From Gammaproteobacteria bacterium (GTDB taxonomy: Bacteria > Pseudomonadota > Gammaproteobacteria > Methylococcales > UBA2780), in NCBI GenBank assembly GCA_003646305.1, contig QNFJ01000023.1, positions 1 through 15,938 on the forward strand: a stretch of 15,938 nt of DNA, in the 5' to 3' direction. A program made the translations under genes and the position numbers. Below the pieces are notes generated by a model. That model did not search any database. It had not been told where the DNA came from and saw nothing but the letters and a program-made list of their open reading frames with translations. Positions 1 to 6,311 of this stretch are shown here, piece by piece (position 1 is the first letter of the stretch; every line of letters begins with the position of its first letter).

Positions 1-395
1 TGTTAAAGCGCTACACAAAAGGCAAAAAAAACCACAAGCAGCGAACAAGAAATCAACTGGAAAAACAAAAAGTCGGGCAACAGTTTTGGAGCCACTGACG
101 CGAACAGCTTTTGCAAATCAAAATTGTTGATCCTGCTTGTGGATCGGGGACTTTTCTCGTTGCTGCTTTCGATTATCTACACGCAGAATATAGCCGCATT
201 AACGATAAACTACTCGAACTGACCCGCACCAGCGGCCTCTTTGATCTTGACAAAGAAATCCTCACCAACAACCTATATGGCGTTGATATTAATGGTTAAT
301 CAATTGAAATCAGCAAACTCTCGTTGTGGCTAGAAACCGCCAAACTGGGCAAAGCATTGACCACTCTGGATGGCAATATCCGACAGGGGAATACC
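1..395 (+). pseudogene. Remnant of an Eco57I/PglX-type adenine-specific DNA methyltransferase, 5' end outside the window
   Basis: One plus-strand frame (codons starting at position 3) reads as the motif-I region of large type IIG/BREX PglX-like N6-adenine methyltransferases. A YTKGK stretch is followed by an FW pair, then IKIVDPACGSGTFLVAAFDYL (SAM-binding motif I at about 117-179), then NLYGVDIN and ISKLSLWLETAKLGK (to about 355). Two in-frame stops interrupt it: TGA at 96-98 and TAA at 297-299. Clear family similarity resumes after each, so these are nonsense mutations in an otherwise intact frame. The TAA sits where relatives usually have Glu (GVDxNxE), so a GAA to TAA change is likely. 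Similarity ends near LDGNIRQGN (about 390). The catalytic NPPY motif and everything after it is absent, replaced by palindromic repeats and the glmM 3' end. The piece cannot encode an active enzyme. The family call is confident; the exact subtype (stand-alone IIG or BREX) cannot be decided from this fragment. Confidence 0.82.
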
Positions 396-400
396 CCTGT
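383..400. repeat. Perfect 7-bp inverted repeat at the end of the methylase remnant
   Basis: ACAGGGG (383-389) and CCCCTGT (394-400) are exact reverse complements around a 4-nt AATA loop. The hairpin coincides with the point where methyltransferase similarity fades and lies 15 bp before the REP-like pair. It may be the edge of the same repeat element. Neither strand has a T-run behind the stem, so it is not a standard terminator. Confidence 0.6.
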
Positions 401-414
401 ATTTAGCATCGATA

Positions 415-471
415 GTTGGACTAAAGTCCAACCTACAGCTGAACATTCCCGTAGTTCGGACTTTAATCCGA
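415..471. repeat. Inverted pair of GTAG-headed palindromes (REP/BIME-like)
   Basis: Unit 1, read on the minus strand (436 to 415), is GTAG followed by a perfect 8-bp palindrome: GTTGGACT, 2-nt centre, AGTCCAAC. Unit 2, on the plus strand (451-471), is GTAG followed by an imperfect palindrome with TCGGA and TCCGA arms. The cores GGACTTTAGTCC and GGACTTTAATCC match at 11 of 12 positions. The two GTAG heads face each other across 14 nt (437-450). A GTAG tetranucleotide 5' of a palindrome, in inverted pairs, is the hallmark of REP sequences mobilised by RAYT (IS200-like tyrosine) transposases. The pair lies just beyond the glmM stop codon, so it could also protect or end the glmM mRNA. No RAYT gene is in the window, and copy number elsewhere is unknown. 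Confidence 0.6.
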
Positions 472-483
472 TTCCGATCTCGG

Positions 484-1818
484 CTAGGCCATTGAGGCTT
501 TAACAACCTTTGCCAGCCGATTAGCGATATCGTCGACGAGTACAACATCTTTCCCTTCAACCATCACACGAATCAATGGCTCAGTCCCTGATGAACGAAG
601 CAACACGCGCCCACTGCCATTCAACTCAATCTCAGCTTCGGCCTTTGCTTTCAAAACTGCCTCTACCGTTTCTGGGTCGCGCTTTTCTGATACACGAACA
701 TTCACCAATGTCTGCGGGTATTTTGTCATTCCCGATTTGAGTTCATTGAGCGACTTTCCGGTTGTCCAAAGTTCCGCCAAAACTTGAAGAGCGGCGACAA
801 TACCATCTCCTGTTGTGGTTCTATCCAGGCAAATAATATGCCCTGACCCTTCACCACCTAAAATACATTTATGCTGCCCCATCATCTCCATAACATAGCG
901 ATCACCCACGCCGGCACGCTTTAACTCAAGATCGTGTTCAGCCAGAGCATGTTCCAAGCCAAGATTGCTCATCAAGGTTCCGACCACTGTTCCATTCATC
1001 TCTTTGTTATCAATGCGTGATTTGGCGATGATGTATAACAGCTCATCTCCATCGACAACCTCACCGAGGTGGTCAACCATGATCAAGCGATCACCATCAC
1101 CATCGAGCGCAATACCCAGATCAGCTTCGTTCTTTAAAACCTCCTCTCTTAAAAGTTCTGGTTCGGTTGCACCGCAATTTTCGTTGATATTGAGTCCATC
1201 TGGTTCTGTACCGATTCGAATAACGGTTGCGCCAATCTCTTCAAAAACATGTGGCGCAATGTGATAAGTCGAACCATGAGCACAATCCACAACAATTTTC
1301 GTTCCAGAAAAGCCCATATGTGAAGGTATTGTACTTTTACAGAATTCGATATAGCGACCTGCGGCATCCTCCACTCGCGTCGCTTTACCTAGTTTGGCTG
1401 AATCAACCGTTGTCATCGGCTCATCCATCCATTTTTCTATTTCATGTTCAATTTCATCGGGTAATTTTGTTCCTTGAGAGGAGAAAAACTTAATACCATT
1501 ATCATAATAAGGGTTATGTGACGCGCTAATCACAATGCCAGCCTGTCCGCGTAAGGTTCGCGTCAGATAGGCGATGGCAGGTGTTGGCATGGGCCCTAAC
1601 AATAGGGTATTTACACCCGCTGCAGACAGGCCGGCCTCGAGAGCTGCCTCAAACATATAGCCTGAAATCCGGGTATCCTTACCGATCAAGACAGTGCTTT
1701 TTCCCTCTTTCGCAAACACCTGTCCCGCTGCCCAACCCAATTTAAGCATAAAATCCGGGGTAATTGGATGCTGACCAACCGTACCTCGAATTCCATCTGT
1801 ACCAAAGTATTTCTTCAT
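484..1818 (-). CDS. glmM: Phosphoglucosamine mutase
   Basis: Converts glucosamine-6-phosphate to glucosamine-1-phosphate in the cytoplasm, the step before UDP-GlcNAc for peptidoglycan and lipopolysaccharide. The 444-residue product matches the usual family length (445 in E. coli). It starts FGTDGIRG (5-12). The phosphoserine loop is ISASHNP (97-103) with Ser100 as the phosphorylated residue, which needs activation by autophosphorylation or a kinase. The Mg-binding loop is DGDGDR (239-244), and the C-terminal phosphate-binding loop is RSSGTEPLIR. All key residues are present. The ATG lies 36 bp after the folP stop, so it is probably the last gene of the rlmE-ftsH-folP-glmM transcript. AGGA sits about 10 nt upstream, a slightly long Shine-Dalgarno spacing. 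Downstream, the expected secG/tRNA-Leu region is replaced by a REP-like pair and a methylase remnant. Confidence 0.98.
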   Translation of the reverse strand: MKKYFGTDGIRGTVGQHPITPDFMLKLGWAAGQVFAKEGKSTVLIGKDTRISGYMFEAALEAGLSAAGVNTLLLGPMPTPAIAYLTRTLRGQAGIVISASHNPYYDNGIKFFSSQGTKLPDEIEHEIEKWMDEPMTTVDSAKLGKATRVEDAAGRYIEFCKSTIPSHMGFSGTKIVVDCAHGSTYHIAPHVFEEIGATVIRIGTEPDGLNINENCGATEPELLREEVLKNEADLGIALDGDGDRLIMVDHLGEVVDGDELLYIIAKSRIDNKEMNGTVVGTLMSNLGLEHALAEHDLELKRAGVGDRYVMEMMGQHKCILGGEGSGHIICLDRTTTGDGIVAALQVLAELWTTGKSLNELKSGMTKYPQTLVNVRVSEKRDPETVEAVLKAKAEAEIELNGSGRVLLRSSGTEPLIRVMVEGKDVVLVDDIANRLAKVVKASMA

Positions 1819-1854
1819 CTTTCTGTTATCCTAAAATCTTTAAATATCAGCTAG

Positions 1855-2670
1855 TTACAAGCTATTCCGTTCCACCTTTAAAGCATAACAAACTGCTAAC
1901 GCCGCAACGGTTTCCTTTACATCATGCACTCTAAGGATAGACGCCCCCTGCCAAGCTGCAAGTGTTGCTGCTGCCACGCTGCCAATCATACGCTGCTCGA
2001 CTGCCTGGTTCAGGATATTGCCAATCATCGACTTTCTTGAAACACCCACCAATAGTGGTGACCCTGTAGAGGTTAATCGACCTAGATTGGCAAGTAATTG
2101 CAAATTCTGCTGGTCTGTTTTACCAAAACCGATACCCGGATCTAATATAAGCATCCCTTTTTCGATACCAGCCGCTTCACACGCAGCCATTCTTTCTCCA
2201 AAAAAGGCAATAATCTCTTCGAATAAATTTTGGTAATGAGGCGCATTTTGCATGGTTTCTGGCTCACCCTGCATATGCATCAGACAAACTGGCACACCCG
2301 CCCTGGAAGCGGCCTCTAATGCCCCTTCCTTTTGTAGCGCGTAGACATCATTAATCATCGTTGCACCCACTTTCACAGCGGATGTCATGACAGCAGCCTT
2401 ACTCGTATCAATCGAAATATCAATATCAAAACGCGCGCGAACCGCCTCAATAACCGGTATAACCCGAGATAACTCTTCTTCTAGGGAAACGGGTGCCGCA
2501 CCAGGGCGTGTTGACTCACCACCGATATCAAGAATATCCGCCCCTTGCTCGACAAGATTTGCCGCGTGGTCAACCGCTTTTTCTGATGGAAAATAAAAAC
2601 CCCCGTCCGAAAAGGAGTCGGGGGTTATATTTAACACCCCCATCACCTTTGGGGGAGTCATATTTACCAT
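1855..2670 (-). CDS. folP: Dihydropteroate synthase
   Basis: Condenses 6-hydroxymethyl-dihydropterin pyrophosphate with p-aminobenzoate in folate synthesis; it is the sulfonamide target. The 271-residue TIM barrel carries all signature loops: NITPDSFSDGG (14-24), DIGGESTRPGA (48-58), IND (107-109), DPGIGFGK (177-184), SRKS (211-214) and RVHD (247-250). The start is ATG at 2670, six bases after the ftsH stop and in the same frame. That stop bounds the gene, so it cannot extend further upstream. The resulting N-terminus is about a dozen residues shorter than in E. coli (282 residues), apparently lacking its N-terminal strand pair. No good Shine-Dalgarno precedes the ATG; translation is probably coupled to ftsH. 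A second in-frame ATG lies at 2661. Codons 6-28 contain an attenuator-like set of hairpins, described separately. Confidence 0.97.
   Translation of the reverse strand: MVNMTPPKVMGVLNITPDSFSDGGFYFPSEKAVDHAANLVEQGADILDIGGESTRPGAAPVSLEEELSRVIPVIEAVRARFDIDISIDTSKAAVMTSAVKVGATMINDVYALQKEGALEAASRAGVPVCLMHMQGEPETMQNAPHYQNLFEEIIAFFGERMAACEAAGIEKGMLILDPGIGFGKTDQQNLQLLANLGRLTSTGSPLLVGVSRKSMIGNILNQAVEQRMIGSVAAATLAAWQGASILRVHDVKETVAALAVCYALKVERNSL
2590..2655 (-). promoter_or_regulatory. Attenuator-like alternating hairpins with intrinsic-terminator shape inside the folP 5' coding region
   Basis: Read on the minus (sense) strand there are four complementary runs. Segment 1 is CCCCC (2655-2651), segment 2 GGGGGT (2641-2636), segment 3 AACCCCCG (2626-2619) and segment 4 CGGGGGTT (2605-2598). 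Segments 3 and 4 form a perfect 8-bp stem with an inner TCC/GGA helix, followed directly by TTTTTATTTT, the shape of a Rho-independent terminator. Segment 2 can instead pair with 3 (6 bp), and segment 1 with 2 (5 bp). The terminator would lie 44-80 nt into folP. Part of the pattern follows from encoding TPDSFSDGG, so function is inferred and untested. Confidence 0.45.
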
Positions 2671-2676
2671 GGTTGG

Positions 2677-4629
2677 TTAATTAGGCAGATCAGCAGGGCC
2701 TCCAACCGTTCCAGAGTCAGATTTTTTAGCCTCTTTAGGCTCTTTAGGCTCTTTTTTCTCTTCGTCTTTCACTTCACTGCCGCCTTTTGGCTCATCATCA
2801 TGCCACCCTTTTGGTGGTCCCGGAATTTTCCCATCCATAATCTCATCAATCTGAAACTTGTCGATTGTCTCGTACTCCATCAACGCATCGGCCATCAGAT
2901 CAAGAAGATGTCTATTCCCATTCAAAATCTCCTCTGCACGCGCATAGTTACGATCAATTAAAGAGCGAACTTCCTCATCGATGATATGTGCGGTTTCGTC
3001 CGAAGTTGTTTTGTGCTGAGTCACAGAACGACCCAGAAATACCTCACCCTCTTCCTCGTCATAACTCAATGGCCCCAAACGCTCAGACATGCCCCACTTA
3101 GTCACCATATTCCGAGCAGTCTCGGTCGCTCGCTCGATATCATTTGAGGCACCCGTTGTCACGGCATCTGAACCAAAAATGATCTCTTCCGCCAGACGCC
3201 CACCAAACAGGCTTGAAATCTGGCTCTCCAGTTTAAGCTTACTAATACTGTATTGATCCCTTTCCGGGAGAAACATTGTCACACCCAGTGCCCGACCACG
3301 CGGCATTATGCTCACCTTATAAACCGGATCGTGCTGAGGGACCAAACGCCCAACGATTGCATGACCCGCCTCATGATAAGCGGTCAGTTTTTTCTCGTCA
3401 TCACTCATCACCATAGAGCGGCGCTCTGCCCCCATGAGGATTTTATCTTTCGCCTTTTCGAGGTCGATCATCTCGACTACGCGCTTATCCAGCCGCGCAG
3501 CACGAAGCGCTGCTTCGTTAATCAGGTTTGCAAGGTCAGCACCTGAAAAGCCTGGCGTGCCTCTTGCGATAAAGTCAACTGTCACATCATCAGCAGCAGG
3601 GACTTTCTTCATATGAACCTTCAGGATCTGTTCGCGTCCCTTAACATCGGGCAAACCAACATTAACTTCACGATCAAAGCGCCCCGGACGCAACAACGCC
3701 TTATCCAAAACATCTGGACGGTTTGTCGCCGCGATGACGATAACGCCTTCGTTACCTTCAAACCCATCCATTTCAACGAGTAGCTGGTTCAGTGTTTGCT
3801 CACGCTCATCATTACCACCGCCCATGCCCGCGCCTCTTTGGCGACCCACGGCATCAATCTCATCGATAAAGATAATGCAAGGCGCATGCTTCTTAGCCTG
3901 TTCAAACATATCTCGAACACGCGAGGCACCCACACCAACAAACATTTCAACAAAGTCAGAACCCGATATTGTAAAGAAAGGAACTTTCGCTTCGCCCGCA
4001 ATCGCTCTGGCCAAAAGTGTTTTACCCGTCCCAGGAGGGCCGACCATCAAGGCACCACGAGGGATCTTGCCGCCAAGCTTCTGGAATTTACTGGGGTCTT
4101 TCAAGAAGTCGACCATCTCAGCCACTTCTTCTTTAGCCTCTTCCGCACCAGCAACATCATCAAAAGTTACCTTGACCTGGTCGTCGGTTAACAACCGTGC
4201 TTTGCTTTTCCCGAACGACATTGCTCCTCGCCCGCCTGCACCACCACCCTGCATCTGGCGCATAAAGAAAATCCAGACACCGATCAGCAATAACATTGGG
4301 AACCAGCTAATAAGAATCTGCATCAAAACTGACTGCTGTTCAGGTGGCTGCGCCATAATTTCCACGCCATTTTCCAAGAGGTCATCCACCAAATGGAGGT
4401 CTCCTGGACTATACGTTTTGAATCGCTCACCCGACTGCATGATCCCTTTAATATCACGCCCGTCAATATTCACATGCTTAACGCGGCCATTTTTAACTGA
4501 GGCAATAAAATCCGAATAGGTCATCGATTTATTGCTAGCCGTCTCTTGTGTGCCGAAATTGTTAAAAACCGACATTAACACCGCAGCAATAACCACCCAC
4601 AGCAGTACATTTTTCATCATATCGTTCAA
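2677..4629 (-). CDS. ftsH: ATP-dependent zinc metalloprotease FtsH
   Basis: Inner-membrane AAA+ protease that degrades misassembled membrane proteins and short-lived regulators, in E. coli including sigma-32 and LpxC. Layout of the 650 residues: TM1 about 7-24, periplasmic domain about 25-103, TM2 about 104-123, Walker A GPPGTGKT (197-204), Walker B IIFIDEID (252-259), second region of homology ending RPGRFDR (314-320), zinc site HEAGH (419-423), and a charged, low-complexity C-terminal tail with KEPKEPKE. The start is taken as TTG at 4629, because GGAGAGG sits 5 nt before it and MNDM-KN is a common FtsH N-terminus. The ATG pair at 4620/4617 would be 14 nt or more from that ribosome binding site. 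It lies 130 bp after rlmE and 6 bp before folP. The functional call is certain; the start is about 80% sure. Confidence 0.98.
   Translation of the reverse strand: MNDMMKNVLLWVVIAAVLMSVFNNFGTQETASNKSMTYSDFIASVKNGRVKHVNIDGRDIKGIMQSGERFKTYSPGDLHLVDDLLENGVEIMAQPPEQQSVLMQILISWFPMLLLIGVWIFFMRQMQGGGAGGRGAMSFGKSKARLLTDDQVKVTFDDVAGAEEAKEEVAEMVDFLKDPSKFQKLGGKIPRGALMVGPPGTGKTLLARAIAGEAKVPFFTISGSDFVEMFVGVGASRVRDMFEQAKKHAPCIIFIDEIDAVGRQRGAGMGGGNDEREQTLNQLLVEMDGFEGNEGVIVIAATNRPDVLDKALLRPGRFDREVNVGLPDVKGREQILKVHMKKVPAADDVTVDFIARGTPGFSGADLANLINEAALRAARLDKRVVEMIDLEKAKDKILMGAERRSMVMSDDEKKLTAYHEAGHAIVGRLVPQHDPVYKVSIMPRGRALGVTMFLPERDQYSISKLKLESQISSLFGGRLAEEIIFGSDAVTTGASNDIERATETARNMVTKWGMSERLGPLSYDEEEGEVFLGRSVTQHKTTSDETAHIIDEEVRSLIDRNYARAEEILNGNRHLLDLMADALMEYETIDKFQIDEIMDGKIPGPPKGWHDDEPKGGSEVKDEEKKEPKEPKEAKKSDSGTVGGPADLPN
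2731..2757 (-). repeat. 9-bp tandem repeat in the ftsH tail
   Basis: Two exact copies of CTCTTTAGG (2731-2739, 2740-2748) are followed by a partial third. On the coding strand each copy encodes Pro-Lys-Glu, giving the KEPKEPKEAKK tail segment. The unit length is a multiple of three, so copy-number changes would alter the tail length without a frameshift. Confidence 0.6.
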
Positions 4630-4742
4630 AATATCCTCTCCATACCATCTCGACTCATTATTTCACCAGAGCCTAGCTAATATTCATTGTTATCTAATTT
4701 AGAATGACTGCCACACAGGGCAAACGTTCACATTTATTGACC

Positions 4743-4748
4743 ATTATA
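4743..4748 (-). promoter_or_regulatory. Possible -10 box in the rlmE-ftsH spacer
   Basis: The minus strand carries an exact TATAAT about 115 bp before the ftsH start, just after the rlmE stop codon. The hexamer 17 bp upstream (CGGGAT) is a poor -35 and there is no TG extension. The rest of the 130-bp spacer shows no sigma-32 box or terminator. A weak internal promoter for ftsH is possible, but readthrough from the rlmE promoter is equally likely. Confidence 0.25.
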
Positions 4749-4759
4749 GTAGGACATTA

Positions 4760-5380
4760 CTACAGATCCCGACCCCGCGCCAACAAATAAACCTCTCTAC
4801 TACGAGCACGTGATGCCTTCGGTTTTCGAGTGCGAACCTCTTTAAACTGCTTTCGCATCTCTCTTTGCAACTGATCACAACCCTCGCCTTGAAAAACTTT
4901 GACTAAAAAATCACCACCACGTTTTAACAACACCTGCGCAGTCTCAAAGGCCAGCTCTGCCAAATACATCGCCCCCGCTTGATCCACACTTCGGTTACCA
5001 CTCATATTGGGGGCCATATCTGAAATTACAAGGTCTACCGGCTTTTCTGCTAACACAGCATTTAGCTGATCGAAAACAGCCTGCTCTCGAAAATCCCCCT
5101 GTATAAAGGTAACACCCGGCAGCGGCTCCATTTCGAGGATATCAAGGGCAATGATCACGCCTTTCTTTCCCACTTTTTGCTGTGCGTATTGAGACCAGCC
5201 TCCAGGAGCCGCACCCAGGTCAACAACCTGCATACTCGGCTTTATGATGCGATCTTTCTCCTGAATCTCCATCAGTTTGAATACTGCTCTAGAGCGAAAA
5301 CCCATTTCCTGGGCCTTCTTGACGTATTCATCCTGAAAATGCTCGTTCAACCAACGACCACTACTTTTACTTTTAGCCAT
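4760..5380 (-). CDS. rlmE: 23S rRNA 2'-O-uridine methyltransferase RlmE (FtsJ/RrmJ)
   Basis: Methylates the 2'-OH of U2552 in the A loop of 23S rRNA, using SAM, late in 50S assembly; in E. coli it is heat inducible. The 206-residue protein (209 in E. coli) has the K-D-K-E catalytic tetrad at K35, D121, K161 and E196, each exactly three positions earlier than in E. coli. The SAM-binding motif is VVDLGAAPGGWSQY (52-65). The start is ATG at 5380, chosen because GGAG lies 4 nt before it; the in-frame TTG at 5389 overlaps that Shine-Dalgarno. It is divergent from yhbY across a 146-bp spacer, leads the rlmE-ftsH-folP-glmM run, and ends 130 bp before ftsH. Confidence 0.97.
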   Translation of the reverse strand: MAKSKSSGRWLNEHFQDEYVKKAQEMGFRSRAVFKLMEIQEKDRIIKPSMQVVDLGAAPGGWSQYAQQKVGKKGVIIALDILEMEPLPGVTFIQGDFREQAVFDQLNAVLAEKPVDLVISDMAPNMSGNRSVDQAGAMYLAELAFETAQVLLKRGGDFLVKVFQGEGCDQLQREMRKQFKEVRTRKPKASRARSREVYLLARGRDL

Positions 5381-5405
5381 TAGCTCCAATTACTCACTTC
5401 TATAG

Positions 5406-5435
5406 AATATAAGAATAGCCTAATATACCAATCAA
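5406..5435 (-). promoter_or_regulatory. Putative sigma-70 promoter for rlmE-ftsH
   Basis: Minus strand: TTGATT (5435-5430), 18-nt spacer, TATATT (5411-5406). It matches 4/6 and 5/6 of the consensus and lies about 25 bp before the rlmE start. No CCCCAT-type sigma-32 -10 box is seen here, although the E. coli equivalent is heat-shock controlled. Confidence 0.4.
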
Positions 5436-5470
5436 GACAAGAAACCCTCTTAACTCTCAACGACAAAAGC

Positions 5471-5499
5471 TAAACGAGTTTATCGAGTTAGTGTAAAAT
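5471..5499 (+). promoter_or_regulatory. Putative promoter for yhbY
   Basis: TAAAAT at 5494-5499 (5/6 match to the -10 consensus) lies 27 bp before the yhbY ATG. The hexamer 17 bp upstream, TAAACG (5471-5476), matches the -35 consensus at only 3/6. The surrounding spacer is A/T-rich. It is the best candidate on this strand, but weak. Confidence 0.35.
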
Positions 5500-5526
5500 G
5501 CCTACTTTTTCACAACCAGAAAGATC

Positions 5527-5793
5527 ATGACACCAGCCCTTCGCAAAGAACTTCGCACCAAAGCCCATTCACTAAAACCGGTTATTCTCACTGGACAGGC
5601 GGGCATAAGTAAAAATGTGCTTGCTGAAATCGAACTAGCACTTGATCACCACGAGTTGATTAAAATCCGACTACGCGCAGAACGCGATGCTCGCAAAGAG
5701 ATGACCACAATAATCTGTGATAAAACCAAAGCTGACCTCATCCAGTCCATTGGTCAAATCATTACGCTATTTAGAGAAAAACCTGAAGATTAA
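5527..5793 (+). CDS. yhbY: Ribosome assembly RNA-binding protein YhbY (CRM domain)
   Basis: Small CRM-domain protein that associates with pre-50S particles; it belongs to the family shared with plant group II intron splicing factors. The 88 residues (97 in E. coli) contain the RNA-contact GxxG loop as GQAG (23-26) within PVILTGQAGIS. A helix (about NVLAEIELALDHHELIKIRL) and a C-terminal strand/helix follow. This is the only plus-strand intact gene in the window. It diverges from rlmE and converges on greA with only 27 bp between the stop codons, as in many gammaproteobacteria, where it is transcribed apart from its neighbours. The Shine-Dalgarno is weak (AGAAAGAT before ATG). No clear terminator follows; an inverted GTGCGC/GCGCAC pair spans the greA stop. 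Confidence 0.93.
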   Translation: MTPALRKELRTKAHSLKPVILTGQAGISKNVLAEIELALDHHELIKIRLRAERDARKEMTTIICDKTKADLIQSIGQIITLFREKPED

Positions 5794-5806
5794 TTTTCAG
5801 TACGTT

Positions 5807-5835
5807 GTGCGCCGGGAAGCCTAAATATAGCGCAC
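5807..5835. repeat. 6-bp inverted repeat between convergent yhbY and greA
   Basis: GTGCGC (5807-5812) and GCGCAC (5830-5835) are exact reverse complements separated by 17 nt and span the greA stop codon. There is no T-run on either side and the loop is long, so it is at best a weak shared 3'-end structure. Confidence 0.3.
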
Positions 5836-6300
5836 CGAAATAATCTCATATTCCTTCAGCCCACCCGGTGTCCGAACCTCAGCAACATCCTCTTCTTCCT
5901 TACCAATCAGCGCTCTGGCGATTGGAGATGAAACCGAGATCTTGCCAATTTTAATATCCGCTTCATCCACCCCGACAATCTGATAAGTGACCGCATTGCC
6001 TGATTCCAGCTCTTCTAGCTCGACCGTTGCACCAAAAACAACTTTACCGCCCTCTCCAAACTGAGTCACATCAATGATCTGTGCATTGGAAAGCTTTGAT
6101 TCGATTTCGCCAATTCGCCCTTCTGCGAAGCTCTGTTGCTCTCTTGCTGCATGATATTCCGCATTTTCTTTCAGATCACCGTGCGCACGTGCTTCGGCGA
6201 TTGAAGCGATAATCCGAGGGCGGATAACCGTCTTCAACTCAGTTAGTTCAGTTTTAAGCGCTTCCGCACCTTGCGTGGTTAATGGAACCTTACTATTCAT
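5821..6300 (-). CDS. greA: Transcription elongation factor GreA
   Basis: Rescues backtracked RNA polymerase by entering the secondary channel and stimulating cleavage of the nascent RNA 3' end. The 159-residue protein (158 in E. coli) has the N-terminal coiled coil (about 1-75). The conserved acidic tip, GDLKENAEYH, carries Asp42 and Glu45, which position Mg in the polymerase active site. The C-terminal FKBP-like globular domain (about 80-159) includes SPIARALIGKEEED. The start ATG at 6300 is preceded by AGGA at good spacing and lies 11 bp after the carB stop, so greA is most likely transcribed with carAB. This is a conserved gammaproteobacterial pairing. Confidence 0.98.
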   Translation of the reverse strand: MNSKVPLTTQGAEALKTELTELKTVIRPRIIASIAEARAHGDLKENAEYHAAREQQSFAEGRIGEIESKLSNAQIIDVTQFGEGGKVVFGATVELEELESGNAVTYQIVGVDEADIKIGKISVSSPIARALIGKEEEDVAEVRTPGGLKEYEIISVRYI

Positions 6301-6311
6301 TTGCTGTCCTG

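Noticed and set aside
330..560. 76-codon minus-strand frame overlapping the glmM 3' end and the repeats
   Set aside because: It crosses two palindromes and the glmM C-terminus in another frame and shows no family similarity.
965..1264. 99-codon plus-strand frame opposite glmM
   Set aside because: It is Ser/Pro-rich antisense shadow with no motif or start signal.
3734..4519. 261-codon plus-strand open frame opposite ftsH
   Set aside because: It lies entirely antisense to the highly conserved ftsH, is Ser/Pro-rich with no recognisable motif, and has no ribosome site. It is a shadow frame.
4630..4759. Sigma-32 promoter directly before ftsH
   Set aside because: No CTTGAA/CCCCAT pair was found in the spacer; only an isolated TATAAT without a -35.
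5794..5820. Bidirectional terminator between yhbY and greA
   Set aside because: The GTGCGC/GCGCAC pair has a 17-nt loop and no T-run on either strand.
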